A stretch of 64,000 bases of DNA, from assembly GCA_964508135.1 (NCBI GenBank), contig CAZDSU010000019.1, positions 1 to 64,000 of the forward strand. Direction: 5' to 3'. Both the position numbers and the translations under genes were made by a program. The stretch comes from UBA6168 sp964508135 (GTDB lineage Bacteria; Bacteroidota; Bacteroidia; Chitinophagales; Saprospiraceae). The notes beneath the pieces were generated by a model. The model searched no databases. It was given only the letters and a program-made list of their open reading frames with translations, and was not told where the DNA came from. Positions 1 through 8,836 of the stretch are shown here, piece after piece (positions within the stretch are counted from its first letter, which is position 1; each line of letters begins with the position of its first letter).

Positions 1-106
1 ATGTGTGTGGATGTTTTTATTCTCACAAATATACATCAAATGGCAGCCGCACCCTCGTTACTAGCAATGCTGGTAACGACTTTCTTGTTTTAAAAACTAT
101 TGTTTG

Positions 107-547
107 TTACCTGAGCCTGTCAGCTGACCTCACCAAAGCCTCGTCCTTTTTGATGGCCCTCAACGCCAACCCAGCGAAAACGATAAACAAGGCCGGCAAA
201 TAGATGCCAAACCCGTCATCTACTTCACTGCTGCCAATATTCGACAAATCTTGCCAGAAAAGAATGATAGCCAGTACAATCCCCAAGATATTGGCAATTA
301 GCGCTATCCTACCTATTTTCATCTGCAATTGCCGGTTGTTGTAAAGAAAGATGGACGCAATTGACAAGGCCCCAGCCACGACAAAAAGCACCAGCAACCC
401 AATATTGTCGCCAATGGAGTACACCCTATCCGAGAATAAGGTAGAACCTTGAACAGCTTCAACGGTAGATGCAAACGGCAATGCCAAAACCCCAAACCCC
501 GAGGCTGCGGCAAGCAGCAAGAAAATGGATTGAATTCTTTGAATCAT
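107..547 (-). CDS. DUF4293 family membrane protein
   Basis: A 146-residue integral membrane protein. The N-terminus MIQRIQSIFLLLA is the typical start of the Bacteroidota-specific DUF4293 family. Four hydrophobic segments are visible, at about residues 6-26, 48-66, 78-98 and 114-130, ending in a charged cytoplasmic-looking tail (RAIKKDEALVRSADRLR). Family members are uncharacterised inner-membrane proteins of about this length, so the gene looks complete. It stands alone on its strand, with an exact TATATTTG box about 90 bp upstream. The molecular role is unknown; only the family assignment is supported. Confidence 0.85.
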   Translation of the reverse strand: MIQRIQSIFLLLAAASGFGVLALPFASTVEAVQGSTLFSDRVYSIGDNIGLLVLFVVAGALSIASIFLYNNRQLQMKIGRIALIANILGIVLAIILFWQDLSNIGSSEVDDGFGIYLPALFIVFAGLALRAIKKDEALVRSADRLR

Positions 548-923
548 TTTTCTAAAGATTTAGTGTAAAACTCAGTCTCGAAGTTGTTGGTGCTGAAATC
601 CCAGCCTTCCACCCCTCCCGCCCCGAAACTTATCGCAAATATAGAAAGGCTTCCAGAGGTATGAATGAAGATAGAAAGAACTAAAATTCAAGAAAATTAG
701 AAATAATAGATCCGATACATTGTCACAACGATAGGACGAATCTTAGCTTCATATATCAGGCTTTCTTATCAAAAAAGCATACAGAATAGCATTTTTGAAA
801 AATACGAGCACTGAAGCAGCGTCACAGTTTTACGAAAATCTTCAAAAAATCCTTTCCCATCGCCGCCATATTTGTAGCATCGAACACAGCAACAGTTTCA
901 TTCACGAGTAAAATTCAAAAACA
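548..923. other. intergenic region, divergent
   Basis: 376 bp between the divergent DUF4293 gene and the secreted hypothetical protein. It is AT-rich and holds no convincing open frame or RNA. It must contain the promoters of both genes. The only clear signal I see is the TATATTTG box on the minus strand; a weaker CATATTTG lies at about 868-875 on the plus strand, about 50 bp before the next gene. Confidence 0.6.
636..643 (-). promoter_or_regulatory. possible -7 box upstream of the DUF4293 gene
   Basis: Read on the minus strand this is TATATTTG, an exact match to the Bacteroidota -7 consensus TAnnTTTG. It would give a leader of about 85 nt for the DUF4293 gene. I do not see a clear TTG at the -33 position, so the assignment is tentative. 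Confidence 0.4.
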
Positions 924-1595
924 ATGAACACTTTCCGCACCATCATCGCCAGCTTCGCCCTCCTTCTGAGCTTCCAGCTTTCTGCTCAAATGGAAAACGC
1001 TATCGCTGAATTGAACTTCAAGTTGAAGCTGATGGACGACCAAATTACTTGGGGAGTGTTCGTGGTGCCGGGCGAATCTATCGCTCCTACCAAGCGTTCT
1101 AACACCGGTTCTGGCCAGGTTACCATTGTTGCTCCAGTAGGCTTTGTTTATGCTGGTCTCGACAACATCAGCGGAACTTGGATCGAAAATGCAAGGGTTG
1201 ACGGCCCGATGGAAGCTCCAGACAAAGCTTATATTTCTTTCGGATTTGTCACTGACGAGCCACGTATCAAATATTTTGCTGGCAAAGAGACCCTGCTTTT
1301 CACCTTCATTCCAGAGGACACAACTGTAGAAATCAGCCTGATTGACAATGAAAACGACCCTTTTTCTACGCCAAATACCTATGGCTCAAACCCAGGCAAC
1401 GACCTCGGTGTGCTTGATTTCGGACATAGTGATGGCACAATGGTTTACACTTACGGCACAAACTTAGAAACCGAAGGTGCTGCAGCAGCAAATGCAGTTT
1501 TCGCAAGCCAAAAGAAAACCGAAAAAAATCTACAACCTGAAGGAGAATACAAAGTGATTTTTGCCTCTGAAAAAATCTCCACACCTAACAATTGA
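924..1595 (+). CDS. secreted hypothetical protein (cohesin-like fold suspected)
   Basis: A 223-residue protein with a clear Sec signal peptide (residues 1-22, ending SFQLSAQ). The mature part is rich in beta-prone stretches and contains ISGTWIENARV, YISFGFVTDEPRI and YGSNPGNDLGVLDFG. This arrangement recurs in uncharacterised secreted Saprospiraceae proteins, where it resembles a cohesin/Ig-like beta sandwich. That fold is inferred from general pattern and not shown. There are no catalytic motifs and no T9SS sorting domain. It is monocistronic and followed by a strong terminator. Function unknown. Confidence 0.75.
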   Translation: MNTFRTIIASFALLLSFQLSAQMENAIAELNFKLKLMDDQITWGVFVVPGESIAPTKRSNTGSGQVTIVAPVGFVYAGLDNISGTWIENARVDGPMEAPDKAYISFGFVTDEPRIKYFAGKETLLFTFIPEDTTVEISLIDNENDPFSTPNTYGSNPGNDLGVLDFGHSDGTMVYTYGTNLETEGAAAANAVFASQKKTEKNLQPEGEYKVIFASEKISTPNN

Positions 1596-1636
1596 TGCAT
1601 TATCCAAACAAATAATCTTAATCTCTAACTAAAACT

Positions 1637-1669
1637 AGGGGGCAGAGCGACCAGCTCTACCCCCTTTTT
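1637..1669 (+). terminator. rho-independent terminator, probably bidirectional
   Basis: GGGGGcAGAGC, a short gacca loop, GCTCTaCCCCC and then TTTTT: an 11-bp GC-rich stem with a T tract. It lies between the convergent secreted-protein gene and the helicase gene, whose stop codon overlaps its right edge. It can serve both strands. Confidence 0.85.
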
Positions 1670-4600
1670 CATATGCCCAACTCATAAGCTTCTCCGTAAA
1701 GCACGAAAACAACCCAGAAATCCACGAGCTGCTTGCCAAATTGCTCCTGCAATATCTGCTTCTCCAACCTCATCTCCTGCGCTAAATTTTTCAAGTTCCG
1801 CTGCCGGTTTTTTCCATCGCCCACAAACTTGCTCAATTTGAGCACCACCAACCTATCCGCTGTTTCCAACAGCAGGTCAATATTGGCTTCAAATAACTTT
1901 CCTTCAAAGAATTTACGTACGGGGAAACAAGCCGCAATCTGCGAATATTGAAATTGAGATTTCAACCAACCATCAAAAGCCTGGGATTTTACCAAAAAAT
2001 CCGCTGGCTCCACGAGGTCTTGCACTTCAAACCGTGCAATCAATTGCTCCGAAACCTCGGCTTCCCTCCTTTGTGCCGAACCCTGACTAGTGGCTACCAA
2101 AAAATCCTTGAATACCGCTGCCACCCGTTGCCGCTCTGGCACTTCTGGTAGTGAAAAAGCGCTGAAACAATTGACTTGGCCCAAGACAGTCAACTGATTG
2201 CCGTTCGAATCAGACTCTGAGATGGCCGTCAACACAGGAAATTCTCCCCTTCCGCTCCGCTCTGAAATCTGGTTCCAAGCGGCATCCTGAAGCGTGGCAT
2301 GTGGGAAATCATTCGGGAAATGGCTGACCTCAGTTGAAATCATCAGGGTTTTGCCCTCCCAGTCCCAATATGTTTCGCTGGAGTTGGCATCCAAGGCGGG
2401 CTGCTCTTCTTGCCCATTGTTGCAAACACGGTTGAGCCAAATGGGCTGCTTTTCACGGGTCGGGAACACGAGGTAGTCCCTTGCACGGGTCAGCCCAACG
2501 TACATCAAGCGGTTGTCTTCAGCCAGCGCAGCCACCCGTTTTTGGGCTTTTTCTGGAGAATCGGCCATGCGCTCCTCCAGCATAGTGCCCTTGAACTGGT
2601 CTGCGTAGGGGTTCACCCAAAGCCGCACCCAACGATTGCCCAAGAGGTTGTCGAGGTCAATCACAACTGAATCCGGCACCAGCGAAATGCCCCAAACGTC
2701 CTCCCTCAGCGACTGTTCCAAGCTGTGACAAATCACGATGGGGTATTCAAGCCCCTTGCTTTTGTGGTAGGTCAGTACATTGACAGCCAGCGGATTTTCT
2801 CCTGAGCCTTGCAAGTCATTTTCGTTTTGTGCCAAATCATTTGCCCACAACAAAAAACCACCCAACGAAGCAGCACTGTGCAGGCGGTTGCAAGCCTGTT
2901 CGTATTGGAGGGAAAAATGAATGAGCATGTCCACATTGGCGAGGCGCTGCTCCACATTGCCCCAAGTGACGATGATGCGCCGGAGGTCAAGCTCTTCCAA
3001 CAGCAGCGACAAGATTTCGGAGCCGGAAAGTTCGGCCACCTGGGGTCTAAGCGCATTCAGTTGCTGAACGAACTCGTACTGCTCACCCCATTTGTAGTCC
3101 GGCTTGGCGTCCTCGGAGGCTTCAAGGTAGGCCAGTCGGTCTTCCACGATTTCGTGCAGCTCCAATCGGGCCGCCAGCAGCAAAATCTCCGCCACGGAGA
3201 GCGAATCGTATTTGTTGAGGATGAACTTAAGGCAGGCCAAAATCAGCTTTGCCTCGGCAGTGGCCATCAACCCCGTCCTTGAAATGGCGGCCCTCAACCC
3301 TGCCCGGTGCAGCGCCCCGGCCACGTCACGGCAGTCGTTGTTGGAGCGGCAGAGGATGGCCACGTCGCCGGGTTGCGCCAGCCGGTAGTTCTTTTCGCCT
3401 TTCGGCAAAATGGAAATGCCACGCTCCAGGTTTATCCGAAGTGCCTCAGCGATGCAATGGTGAAGCCACTCTTTGCCCGGTTTTCGACCTTCACCGTCAT
3501 AGTTGAAGTGCCAATGTACCAGCGCATTGCCCATTTCGGGCGGCTCATGCTGTTTGTTGGCCGAGTCAAGCGTGGCCAGCTTGCGGCGCTTGGGTTGCAG
3601 GGCCACCTGTTCGGTGGGCAAGTTTGAAAATGCTTTGGTAAAAATGGCGTTTGTTGCAAAAACCACATCCTCCCTTGAGCGCCAAGAGTACGCCAGTATA
3701 TTCTCTGACTGCAACCCACCCTGCCCCTCGATGATGGCCTGCATCAGCAGCGGGTCGGCGCCCCGGAACCCGTAGATGCTCTGCTTCGGGTCGCCCACCC
3801 AGATGGAATGGCGGGCAAATTGGGAAAGTTTCAAGAAAATTTCGAGTTGCAACGGGTTGGTGTCTTGAAACTCGTCCACTAGCAGCAGGTCGAGTTCCTC
3901 GGCCAGCACCTCCTGCACCGTCGGGTCGTCGAGGAGGTGCTTGACGTAGCACTCCATGTCGTTGTAGTCAATAAGACCTCGGCTTTTTTTAAAGCGCTCG
4001 AACTCGTCTATAGCCGCAGCCGCCAGTTCGAAGATGTTGAAAATGAACGACTTAACATCGTCACGAAGACCTCCATGGCCAAGATGGGTGTTGGCTAACC
4101 CGACCAATTCTTCGAGGTCGTCCCGACTTCTTGCACCCACTTTTGTCTTCGCAATTTTGGCCCACTGATGCCAGTTCAAATTGCCACGAAGCCGTAAATC
4201 GGCCTTTATTTCACGGAGTGACTTGACACCATCGGCGGTCACTTTGGTGGTGTCTCCGTTGTTTTCCAGCCTTGAAATGGTGGCCTCGATTTGCTCGTTT
4301 ATCAGTTCGTTCCAAGCCTCCGGTGTCCGGTCAATGACGGGATCCAGAAACCGGGCAAACGTCTCAAACGAGCGTTGCTTGCTGACCTCCAAGACTTCCT
4401 CACTAAAGTCGTTGGCACGGACGACTTCAGCGAGGTCCTTGAGCAGTTTGCGCCAGTCCGTCTTCCCAAAATCTGATTTTGAAAGGCCCAACCGATCGGA
4501 TAGGCGCTCCATTTCCTCTACCCGCTCATTGGTCAGCACCATCGAAAGTGACTGGTTGAACAGCATCTGCTGGTCCTCGTCGGCGATGATGTCCACCTGC

Positions 4601-4887
4601 GGCGATACACCGGCCTCGTAGGCAAATCGTTTGAGCAGCTTCACGCCAAGTCCGTGCACCGTGCCGATGAGGGCGTTGGAAAGGTCGTTGGCAGCTTGGG
4701 GCAGCCCCTCTTCGAGCAGCCGCACCCGCACCCGTTCCTGCAACTCGGCGGCGGCCTTGTTGGTAAACGTGGTGGCGATGATGCCGCTTGCCCGCACATT
4801 GCCGGAGGCCAAAAGCCCAACCAGCTCCTGCGTGAGGCGGTAGGTCTTGCCGGAACCAGCCCCGGCGGATATTATTTTGAGGTTCAT
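1669..4887 (-). CDS. UvrD/AddA-like helicase with degenerate nuclease domain
   Basis: A superfamily 1A helicase of the UvrD/RecB/AddA group, about 1072 residues. Helicase motifs appear in order: Walker A SAGAGSGKT at the N-terminus, motif II LLLVDEFQDTNPLQ, motif III WVGDPKQSIYGFRGAD, motif V LTYHKSKGLEYPIVI and motif VI RLMYVGLTRARDYLVFP. AddA/RecB-type enzymes unwind and resect double-strand breaks for RecA loading. The C-terminus keeps NIDLLLETADRLVVLKLSKF, where the PD-(D/E)XK nuclease would read D...(D/E)YK(T/S). The catalytic acidic residue and YK are missing, so nuclease activity is doubtful. The frame is open to an ATG at 4968, but the ATG at 4887 is chosen because the P-loop follows it at the usual distance. 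An AddB-like partner is not in the window. Confidence 0.88.
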   Translation of the reverse strand: MNLKIISAGAGSGKTYRLTQELVGLLASGNVRASGIIATTFTNKAAAELQERVRVRLLEEGLPQAANDLSNALIGTVHGLGVKLLKRFAYEAGVSPQVDIIADEDQQMLFNQSLSMVLTNERVEEMERLSDRLGLSKSDFGKTDWRKLLKDLAEVVRANDFSEEVLEVSKQRSFETFARFLDPVIDRTPEAWNELINEQIEATISRLENNGDTTKVTADGVKSLREIKADLRLRGNLNWHQWAKIAKTKVGARSRDDLEELVGLANTHLGHGGLRDDVKSFIFNIFELAAAAIDEFERFKKSRGLIDYNDMECYVKHLLDDPTVQEVLAEELDLLLVDEFQDTNPLQLEIFLKLSQFARHSIWVGDPKQSIYGFRGADPLLMQAIIEGQGGLQSENILAYSWRSREDVVFATNAIFTKAFSNLPTEQVALQPKRRKLATLDSANKQHEPPEMGNALVHWHFNYDGEGRKPGKEWLHHCIAEALRINLERGISILPKGEKNYRLAQPGDVAILCRSNNDCRDVAGALHRAGLRAAISRTGLMATAEAKLILACLKFILNKYDSLSVAEILLLAARLELHEIVEDRLAYLEASEDAKPDYKWGEQYEFVQQLNALRPQVAELSGSEILSLLLEELDLRRIIVTWGNVEQRLANVDMLIHFSLQYEQACNRLHSAASLGGFLLWANDLAQNENDLQGSGENPLAVNVLTYHKSKGLEYPIVICHSLEQSLREDVWGISLVPDSVVIDLDNLLGNRWVRLWVNPYADQFKGTMLEERMADSPEKAQKRVAALAEDNRLMYVGLTRARDYLVFPTREKQPIWLNRVCNNGQEEQPALDANSSETYWDWEGKTLMISTEVSHFPNDFPHATLQDAAWNQISERSGRGEFPVLTAISESDSNGNQLTVLGQVNCFSAFSLPEVPERQRVAAVFKDFLVATSQGSAQRREAEVSEQLIARFEVQDLVEPADFLVKSQAFDGWLKSQFQYSQIAACFPVRKFFEGKLFEANIDLLLETADRLVVLKLSKFVGDGKNRQRNLKNLAQEMRLEKQILQEQFGKQLVDFWVVFVLYGEAYELGI

Positions 4888-5070
4888 TTTCTTTAAAAAG
4901 TCTTTGTCCGTATGAAAAAAGTGCAGCAGCGAAGGTAAGCAGCCGTAGGCGTTTGCTGTTTCCAACATTTCAAACTAATTTTACCCCTGAAGCCGCCGTC
5001 TATTTTCTTGAAAATAAAATGCAATGACGCTTCGCAACTTATTGATTATCAAATCATAACTTCTGATACC

Positions 5071-5706
5071 ATGTCCAAACTTGACTACGTTACCATCGCC
5101 ATCGTTGGCATCTGCATCATGGCCATCCTTTTTTTGGTTTATAAAATGACCAATGTCTTCAACGGCGACAAGCCAAAAGACAAGACCGAAATAGCCGCAG
5201 ACTCCGTCGAAATTGAGGACGGCGATGTTTACGACTACGAAATAGACGAAAACGTTGACTCAACTGGCGCTGCAAAAGGCAATGCCACGACCGACCAAAC
5301 TTCGACCACGAAGCCTGCCACCAGCACAGCACCCGGTAATAATTCTGAAACTTCGGCCAATGACGCACCCGCTGAAGACGATGTTGACGATGCCGTAAAA
5401 AAAGCCATTGGCTCGAAATCCACCACCAAGACAGGGACAACCGCCTCGGATTCCGCTGAAAAAGCAACCTATTCCGAAGGCAAGTACATGGTACTGGCTG
5501 GTTCTTTTTCCAAGAAAGCCTTGGCTGAATCGCAGGTGAAAAAGTTGAACAAAATGGGCTACGACAATGCCCGTGTGGAGCTATTTGACCGTGGAAAGTA
5601 CGCAGTGGTGCTGGTTGACCGCTTTGACAACATGGCCGATGCCGAGCGTTTGGTCAAAAAATTGAGTGGCGACAGCGTGAAAAGTTATGTGAAAACCAAG
5701 TCCTGA
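5071..5706 (+). CDS. SPOR domain membrane protein
   Basis: A bitopic envelope protein. From the ATG at 5071 it begins MSKLDYVTIAIVGICIMAIL, a single transmembrane helix. An acidic and Ser/Thr/Ala-rich linker of about 100 residues follows, then a C-terminal SPOR domain (YMVLAGSFSKKALAESQVKK to the end) with the usual two-repeat layout. SPOR domains bind denuded glycan strands at the division septum, so a peptidoglycan or division-site role is likely, in agreement with the dcw genes elsewhere in the window though not adjacent to them. The frame is open to an ATG at 5008, which would place 21 polar residues before the helix; the later start is preferred. Confidence 0.82.
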   Translation: MSKLDYVTIAIVGICIMAILFLVYKMTNVFNGDKPKDKTEIAADSVEIEDGDVYDYEIDENVDSTGAAKGNATTDQTSTTKPATSTAPGNNSETSANDAPAEDDVDDAVKKAIGSKSTTKTGTTASDSAEKATYSEGKYMVLAGSFSKKALAESQVKKLNKMGYDNARVELFDRGKYAVVLVDRFDNMADAERLVKKLSGDSVKSYVKTKS

Positions 5707-5715
5707 TATTCCTTG

Positions 5716-5753
5716 AAAACGATACGATTGCTCGGAGCAATCGTATCGTTTTT
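5716..5753. terminator. bidirectional terminator hairpin
   Basis: A perfect inverted repeat of 18 bp per arm, AAAACGATACGATTGCTC, centred on 5734. It ends in a T run on the plus strand and, by symmetry, on the minus strand. It lies between the convergent SPOR and rhodanese genes. Confidence 0.9.
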
Positions 5754-5760
5754 CCAAATC

Positions 5761-6063
5761 CTACCCAAAGCTTGCTTGCCAAGCCAACATCCCGCCCGTT
5801 AAGTTCCTCGCATTTGTGAAACCCGACGCTTCGAGCAGTTGCTTGGCCATCCCGCTACGGTTTCCAGAGCGGCAATAAATCACCACCTCTTCTTCTTTGT
5901 GGGCCATCAGTTCGGGGATAGCCGCCATGAAACCGCCTATTGGAACCAGCATCCCACCGACATTAAATTCTTCATGCTCATACGGCTCACGTACGTCAAT
6001 CAGCACGAAATCCGAGTCTCCGGCATCCATTCTTTGCTTTAGTTCTTGTATGGTAATGTCCAT
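5761..6063 (-). CDS. single-domain rhodanese-like protein
   Basis: A 100-residue cytoplasmic single rhodanese domain, close to the GlpE/PspE size class. The start (MDITIQELKQRM), the conserved LIDVREPYEHEEF and the active loop CRSGNRSG with catalytic Cys (about residue 64) are all present. Enzymes of this kind carry persulfide sulfur on the Cys. The substrate is unknown. No other sulfur genes are nearby. Confidence 0.92.
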   Translation of the reverse strand: MDITIQELKQRMDAGDSDFVLIDVREPYEHEEFNVGGMLVPIGGFMAAIPELMAHKEEEVVIYCRSGNRSGMAKQLLEASGFTNARNLTGGMLAWQASFG

Positions 6064-6182
6064 TTCAGAAAGTAAAAAGTGTTCGTGGAAAAGGCAAAAG
6101 CTGAGGCAATTGCCTGATTTTCAATTGTTTGACAACGAGACCCGAATTGATTTTCAGCCTTCACCGCCATTTACCCGCAAAA

Positions 6183-8750
6183 TTAATCTTTTGCCAAAAT
6201 TAACCGCTCACTGAAAAGCTCGCCCGTTTTTTCATTCACCAACCGGACATGGTAAACGCCACTGGGCAGTGCGCTTAGGTCAAGGCTTCGTTCCAAGCTG
6301 CCTTGGCTGACTGCTTGGCCGAGGTTGTTGAAAATGGCTACCTGGAAATCGTGGTAGTTGCTTTCCTCCAGTGAAAAATTGATCTGGCCAGTGCTTGGGT
6401 TTGGGTAAATATTGACCCCGGAAACCCCATTGGCCACTTCGCCTGCACCACTGTTGGTGTTGGTGGTTGTGCCAAAAACCGGGCGAATCATGAGCGAGCC
6501 GGGAAGGTTGGATGAAAACTTTGACCACCCGTTGCCAGTGAGGTTCGACCAATTGCAGTCGCAGGCATTTTGCAGGTCGAAGCCGATCGGTATGCCCAGC
6601 ACTGCCGCCGATGCCTGCTCAAAACCCACGTAGAAATCGCTTCCTTCTGGAATGGTGACGGGCATTGGCGTACCCTCAAAATCGTCGAGCACGTAGGTGG
6701 TGAAGCCCTGCAAGGTGTCATACACGTTGTTAGGGTAAAAGGGTTTAAGCAAGGAACGAACAAACACAGGGTCGGTGTCCAAGGAGCCAACCCAGATTTT
6801 CAGGTTGAAAAGCTGCTCCTGCACATCACCGTTGACTTGCGGGAACATGATTTGAACAGCCTCAAGGTCATCTTCCACGTTGGCGTGGAATTTTGATGCA
6901 AACTGTTCACCCTCCACCGCATGGGCGATGTACACCTGCCACTCTGCGGTGCCGTCGTCGTGGGCGAAGTAATTGGAGAAGTTGTTCTTCAACTTCACCG
7001 TATCATTGGGTTCAAAGATGACGCCCTGGCTTGTTTCGGCAAAAGCAAACGTAGTTTCCAACACCCGCAGACCACCAACAGGTATGCCGTCGAGGTCATT
7101 TTTTATTTGGGTGAAATTTCCAGCGGGAATGGTTCGATTGCGAAGCGAATGCTCTTTTGGTGGCATGTTGTTGTCTGTTCCGCTCTCAACAACGGTGAAG
7201 AAACTGCCAATATTCGAACCCGTTACAAGCTCCTTGTATGAAACACTTGAGGCCGAAAGTGCCCTGGTATCGTCAAAATGGTTGAAAAAATGTGATTGCA
7301 GCTGGTCTTGCGTTTCGTCAGCAACATGCCCCTTGAAATGTTCCCAAGGCATGGCGGTGTAGTTTTTCAAAATAGAGGTGGGAAGTTGAGTAAAGGCGAT
7401 GTCCGGGAAATTGTCGTCCGAGCCTTCATTTTTGCTCAACTGCACATAATCCAAATGCCATAAATCCACGGAGCCGCCCGGCGAAGTGTTGGCGGAAAAA
7501 CGGAATTGGAACGCCTCATGAAAAAACTGCGGGTCGTCCACTTTGATGGCATAAAACAAGAACGGTGGAAAGGAATCAATCGGAACCTCGCCCGTGCCAA
7601 GGTAAGTGCCAGCCAGCACCCATTCCCCGTCGTCATTTCTGAACTCCAGCGTCATTTTATCAGTAACATCGGGCGGCAGGCCGTAACCCTTCGGTGACAA
7701 GAAAAAACGCAGGAACACGTTGCTGCTGGCAGTGTAGCTGCTCAGGTCAATCGCCTTCGAAGTCAGCCTGTCCCCCACCCCACTGACGATGTTGTAAACA
7801 TCGCCCCGATGGTTCAGCCCATCGAAAGTCACGAGGCCGACCGATGGCGGGTCCTTCGCCAAGGTGTAGTTGAGATAGACGCTTTTGTCCAGCCAAAAAT
7901 CGGCACTTGGATACGGCCCATCGTAGGAAGAAAAATCATCGAAAAAAGGCTTCGAAGCAATGGAAACCGTGTCACCGGGGATGATGTACGGCACTTTGAA
8001 CACGTCGCAGACACCCCACTCGTCACAGATTCGGATGCAGACAGTGTCCACACCGGGGAAGCGACTGGCGTAATAAACCAGACAAGTGTCAGGGTAATCG
8101 TAGGAAGAAAGGTGGTAAATCGGCAAGCCAGCACCGTCGTAGTCGTCTGGGCAATCGAAGGAACGGCTACATGCTTTTGGCTTCGCAAAATCCAGTTCAT
8201 TGCCAAGGCAAAATGTCGTAATTGACTCGGGCTGAACGGTTTGTGGCTGCGTAACCACCTCCCGTGCCTTGCGCCGCAAATGGATTTCAATTGGCACAAT
8301 CGTGTCGTGGCCGGGCTGAGAAAGTTTGAACAGAATGGTTTCCGTTTCGGCCCCAGTGAGGCCCGGCGTTGAATAGTAGGCCAAGTACAATTCCTCTGCA
8401 CCAAAGACAACCGAGCCATATTGCAAGCTACCTTGATTGTCAATGCTGAGTGTGGCCGCAAAGGTATCTTTCATCAGACCTAATGTATCAATGATGATTT
8501 CAAGACTATCACCAGCGTCCAAAAAGTAACCGTCCAAAATGGGTGGACAGTCATAGCTCCGGTTTCCAGCGTGCTGTTCAGGCGGCTTGTGGCCGGTGAG
8601 CTGTTCCACCAGCATGTCGTTTTCGACGGCTTTTTGTGCAGCAAAACTTCTCAAAACGGGGTTGCCGGGTGCGGGCGCTACTTCGAGCGATTGGGAACGG
8701 AGCATGGTTGCCACGAAAAGCAGCAGAAAAGCAGTGTGTAAAAATTTCAT
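6183..8750 (-). CDS. T9SS-exported surface protein
   Basis: An 855-residue secreted protein. A Sec signal peptide occupies residues 1-20 (MKFLHTAFLLLFVATMLRSQ). The C-terminal 80 or so residues form a type A T9SS sorting domain: VNIYPNPSTGQINFS, then VAIFNNLGQAV, then LPSGVYHVRLV and a terminal LILAKD. The protein should therefore cross the outer membrane by the type IX system and be anchored or released. The middle contains beta-rich regions, with FFDDFSSYDGPYPSADFW (residues about 265-283) resembling the start of a MAM/LamG-like module. I recognise no enzyme motif. It is monocistronic. Confidence 0.85.
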   Translation of the reverse strand: MKFLHTAFLLLFVATMLRSQSLEVAPAPGNPVLRSFAAQKAVENDMLVEQLTGHKPPEQHAGNRSYDCPPILDGYFLDAGDSLEIIIDTLGLMKDTFAATLSIDNQGSLQYGSVVFGAEELYLAYYSTPGLTGAETETILFKLSQPGHDTIVPIEIHLRRKAREVVTQPQTVQPESITTFCLGNELDFAKPKACSRSFDCPDDYDGAGLPIYHLSSYDYPDTCLVYYASRFPGVDTVCIRICDEWGVCDVFKVPYIIPGDTVSIASKPFFDDFSSYDGPYPSADFWLDKSVYLNYTLAKDPPSVGLVTFDGLNHRGDVYNIVSGVGDRLTSKAIDLSSYTASSNVFLRFFLSPKGYGLPPDVTDKMTLEFRNDDGEWVLAGTYLGTGEVPIDSFPPFLFYAIKVDDPQFFHEAFQFRFSANTSPGGSVDLWHLDYVQLSKNEGSDDNFPDIAFTQLPTSILKNYTAMPWEHFKGHVADETQDQLQSHFFNHFDDTRALSASSVSYKELVTGSNIGSFFTVVESGTDNNMPPKEHSLRNRTIPAGNFTQIKNDLDGIPVGGLRVLETTFAFAETSQGVIFEPNDTVKLKNNFSNYFAHDDGTAEWQVYIAHAVEGEQFASKFHANVEDDLEAVQIMFPQVNGDVQEQLFNLKIWVGSLDTDPVFVRSLLKPFYPNNVYDTLQGFTTYVLDDFEGTPMPVTIPEGSDFYVGFEQASAAVLGIPIGFDLQNACDCNWSNLTGNGWSKFSSNLPGSLMIRPVFGTTTNTNSGAGEVANGVSGVNIYPNPSTGQINFSLEESNYHDFQVAIFNNLGQAVSQGSLERSLDLSALPSGVYHVRLVNEKTGELFSERLILAKD

Positions 8751-8836
8751 CGTCGGATGTTATTCTCTTTTATTTAAAACTGACTTGAGGTTTTGAAAAC
8801 GACACATCGCCGATTTTGTTGCCGGGGGCAAAATCC

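Noticed and set aside
57..77. Terminator after the DUF4293 gene
   Set aside because: GTTACTAGCA/TGCTGGTAAC makes a hairpin, but there is no T tract on the minus strand and it is 30 bp past the stop; left unassigned.
6176..6200. Promoters for the rhodanese gene
   Set aside because: Two TAATTTTG boxes occur on the minus strand but overlap the end of the T9SS gene's coding sequence and lack a -33 TTG at the right distance.
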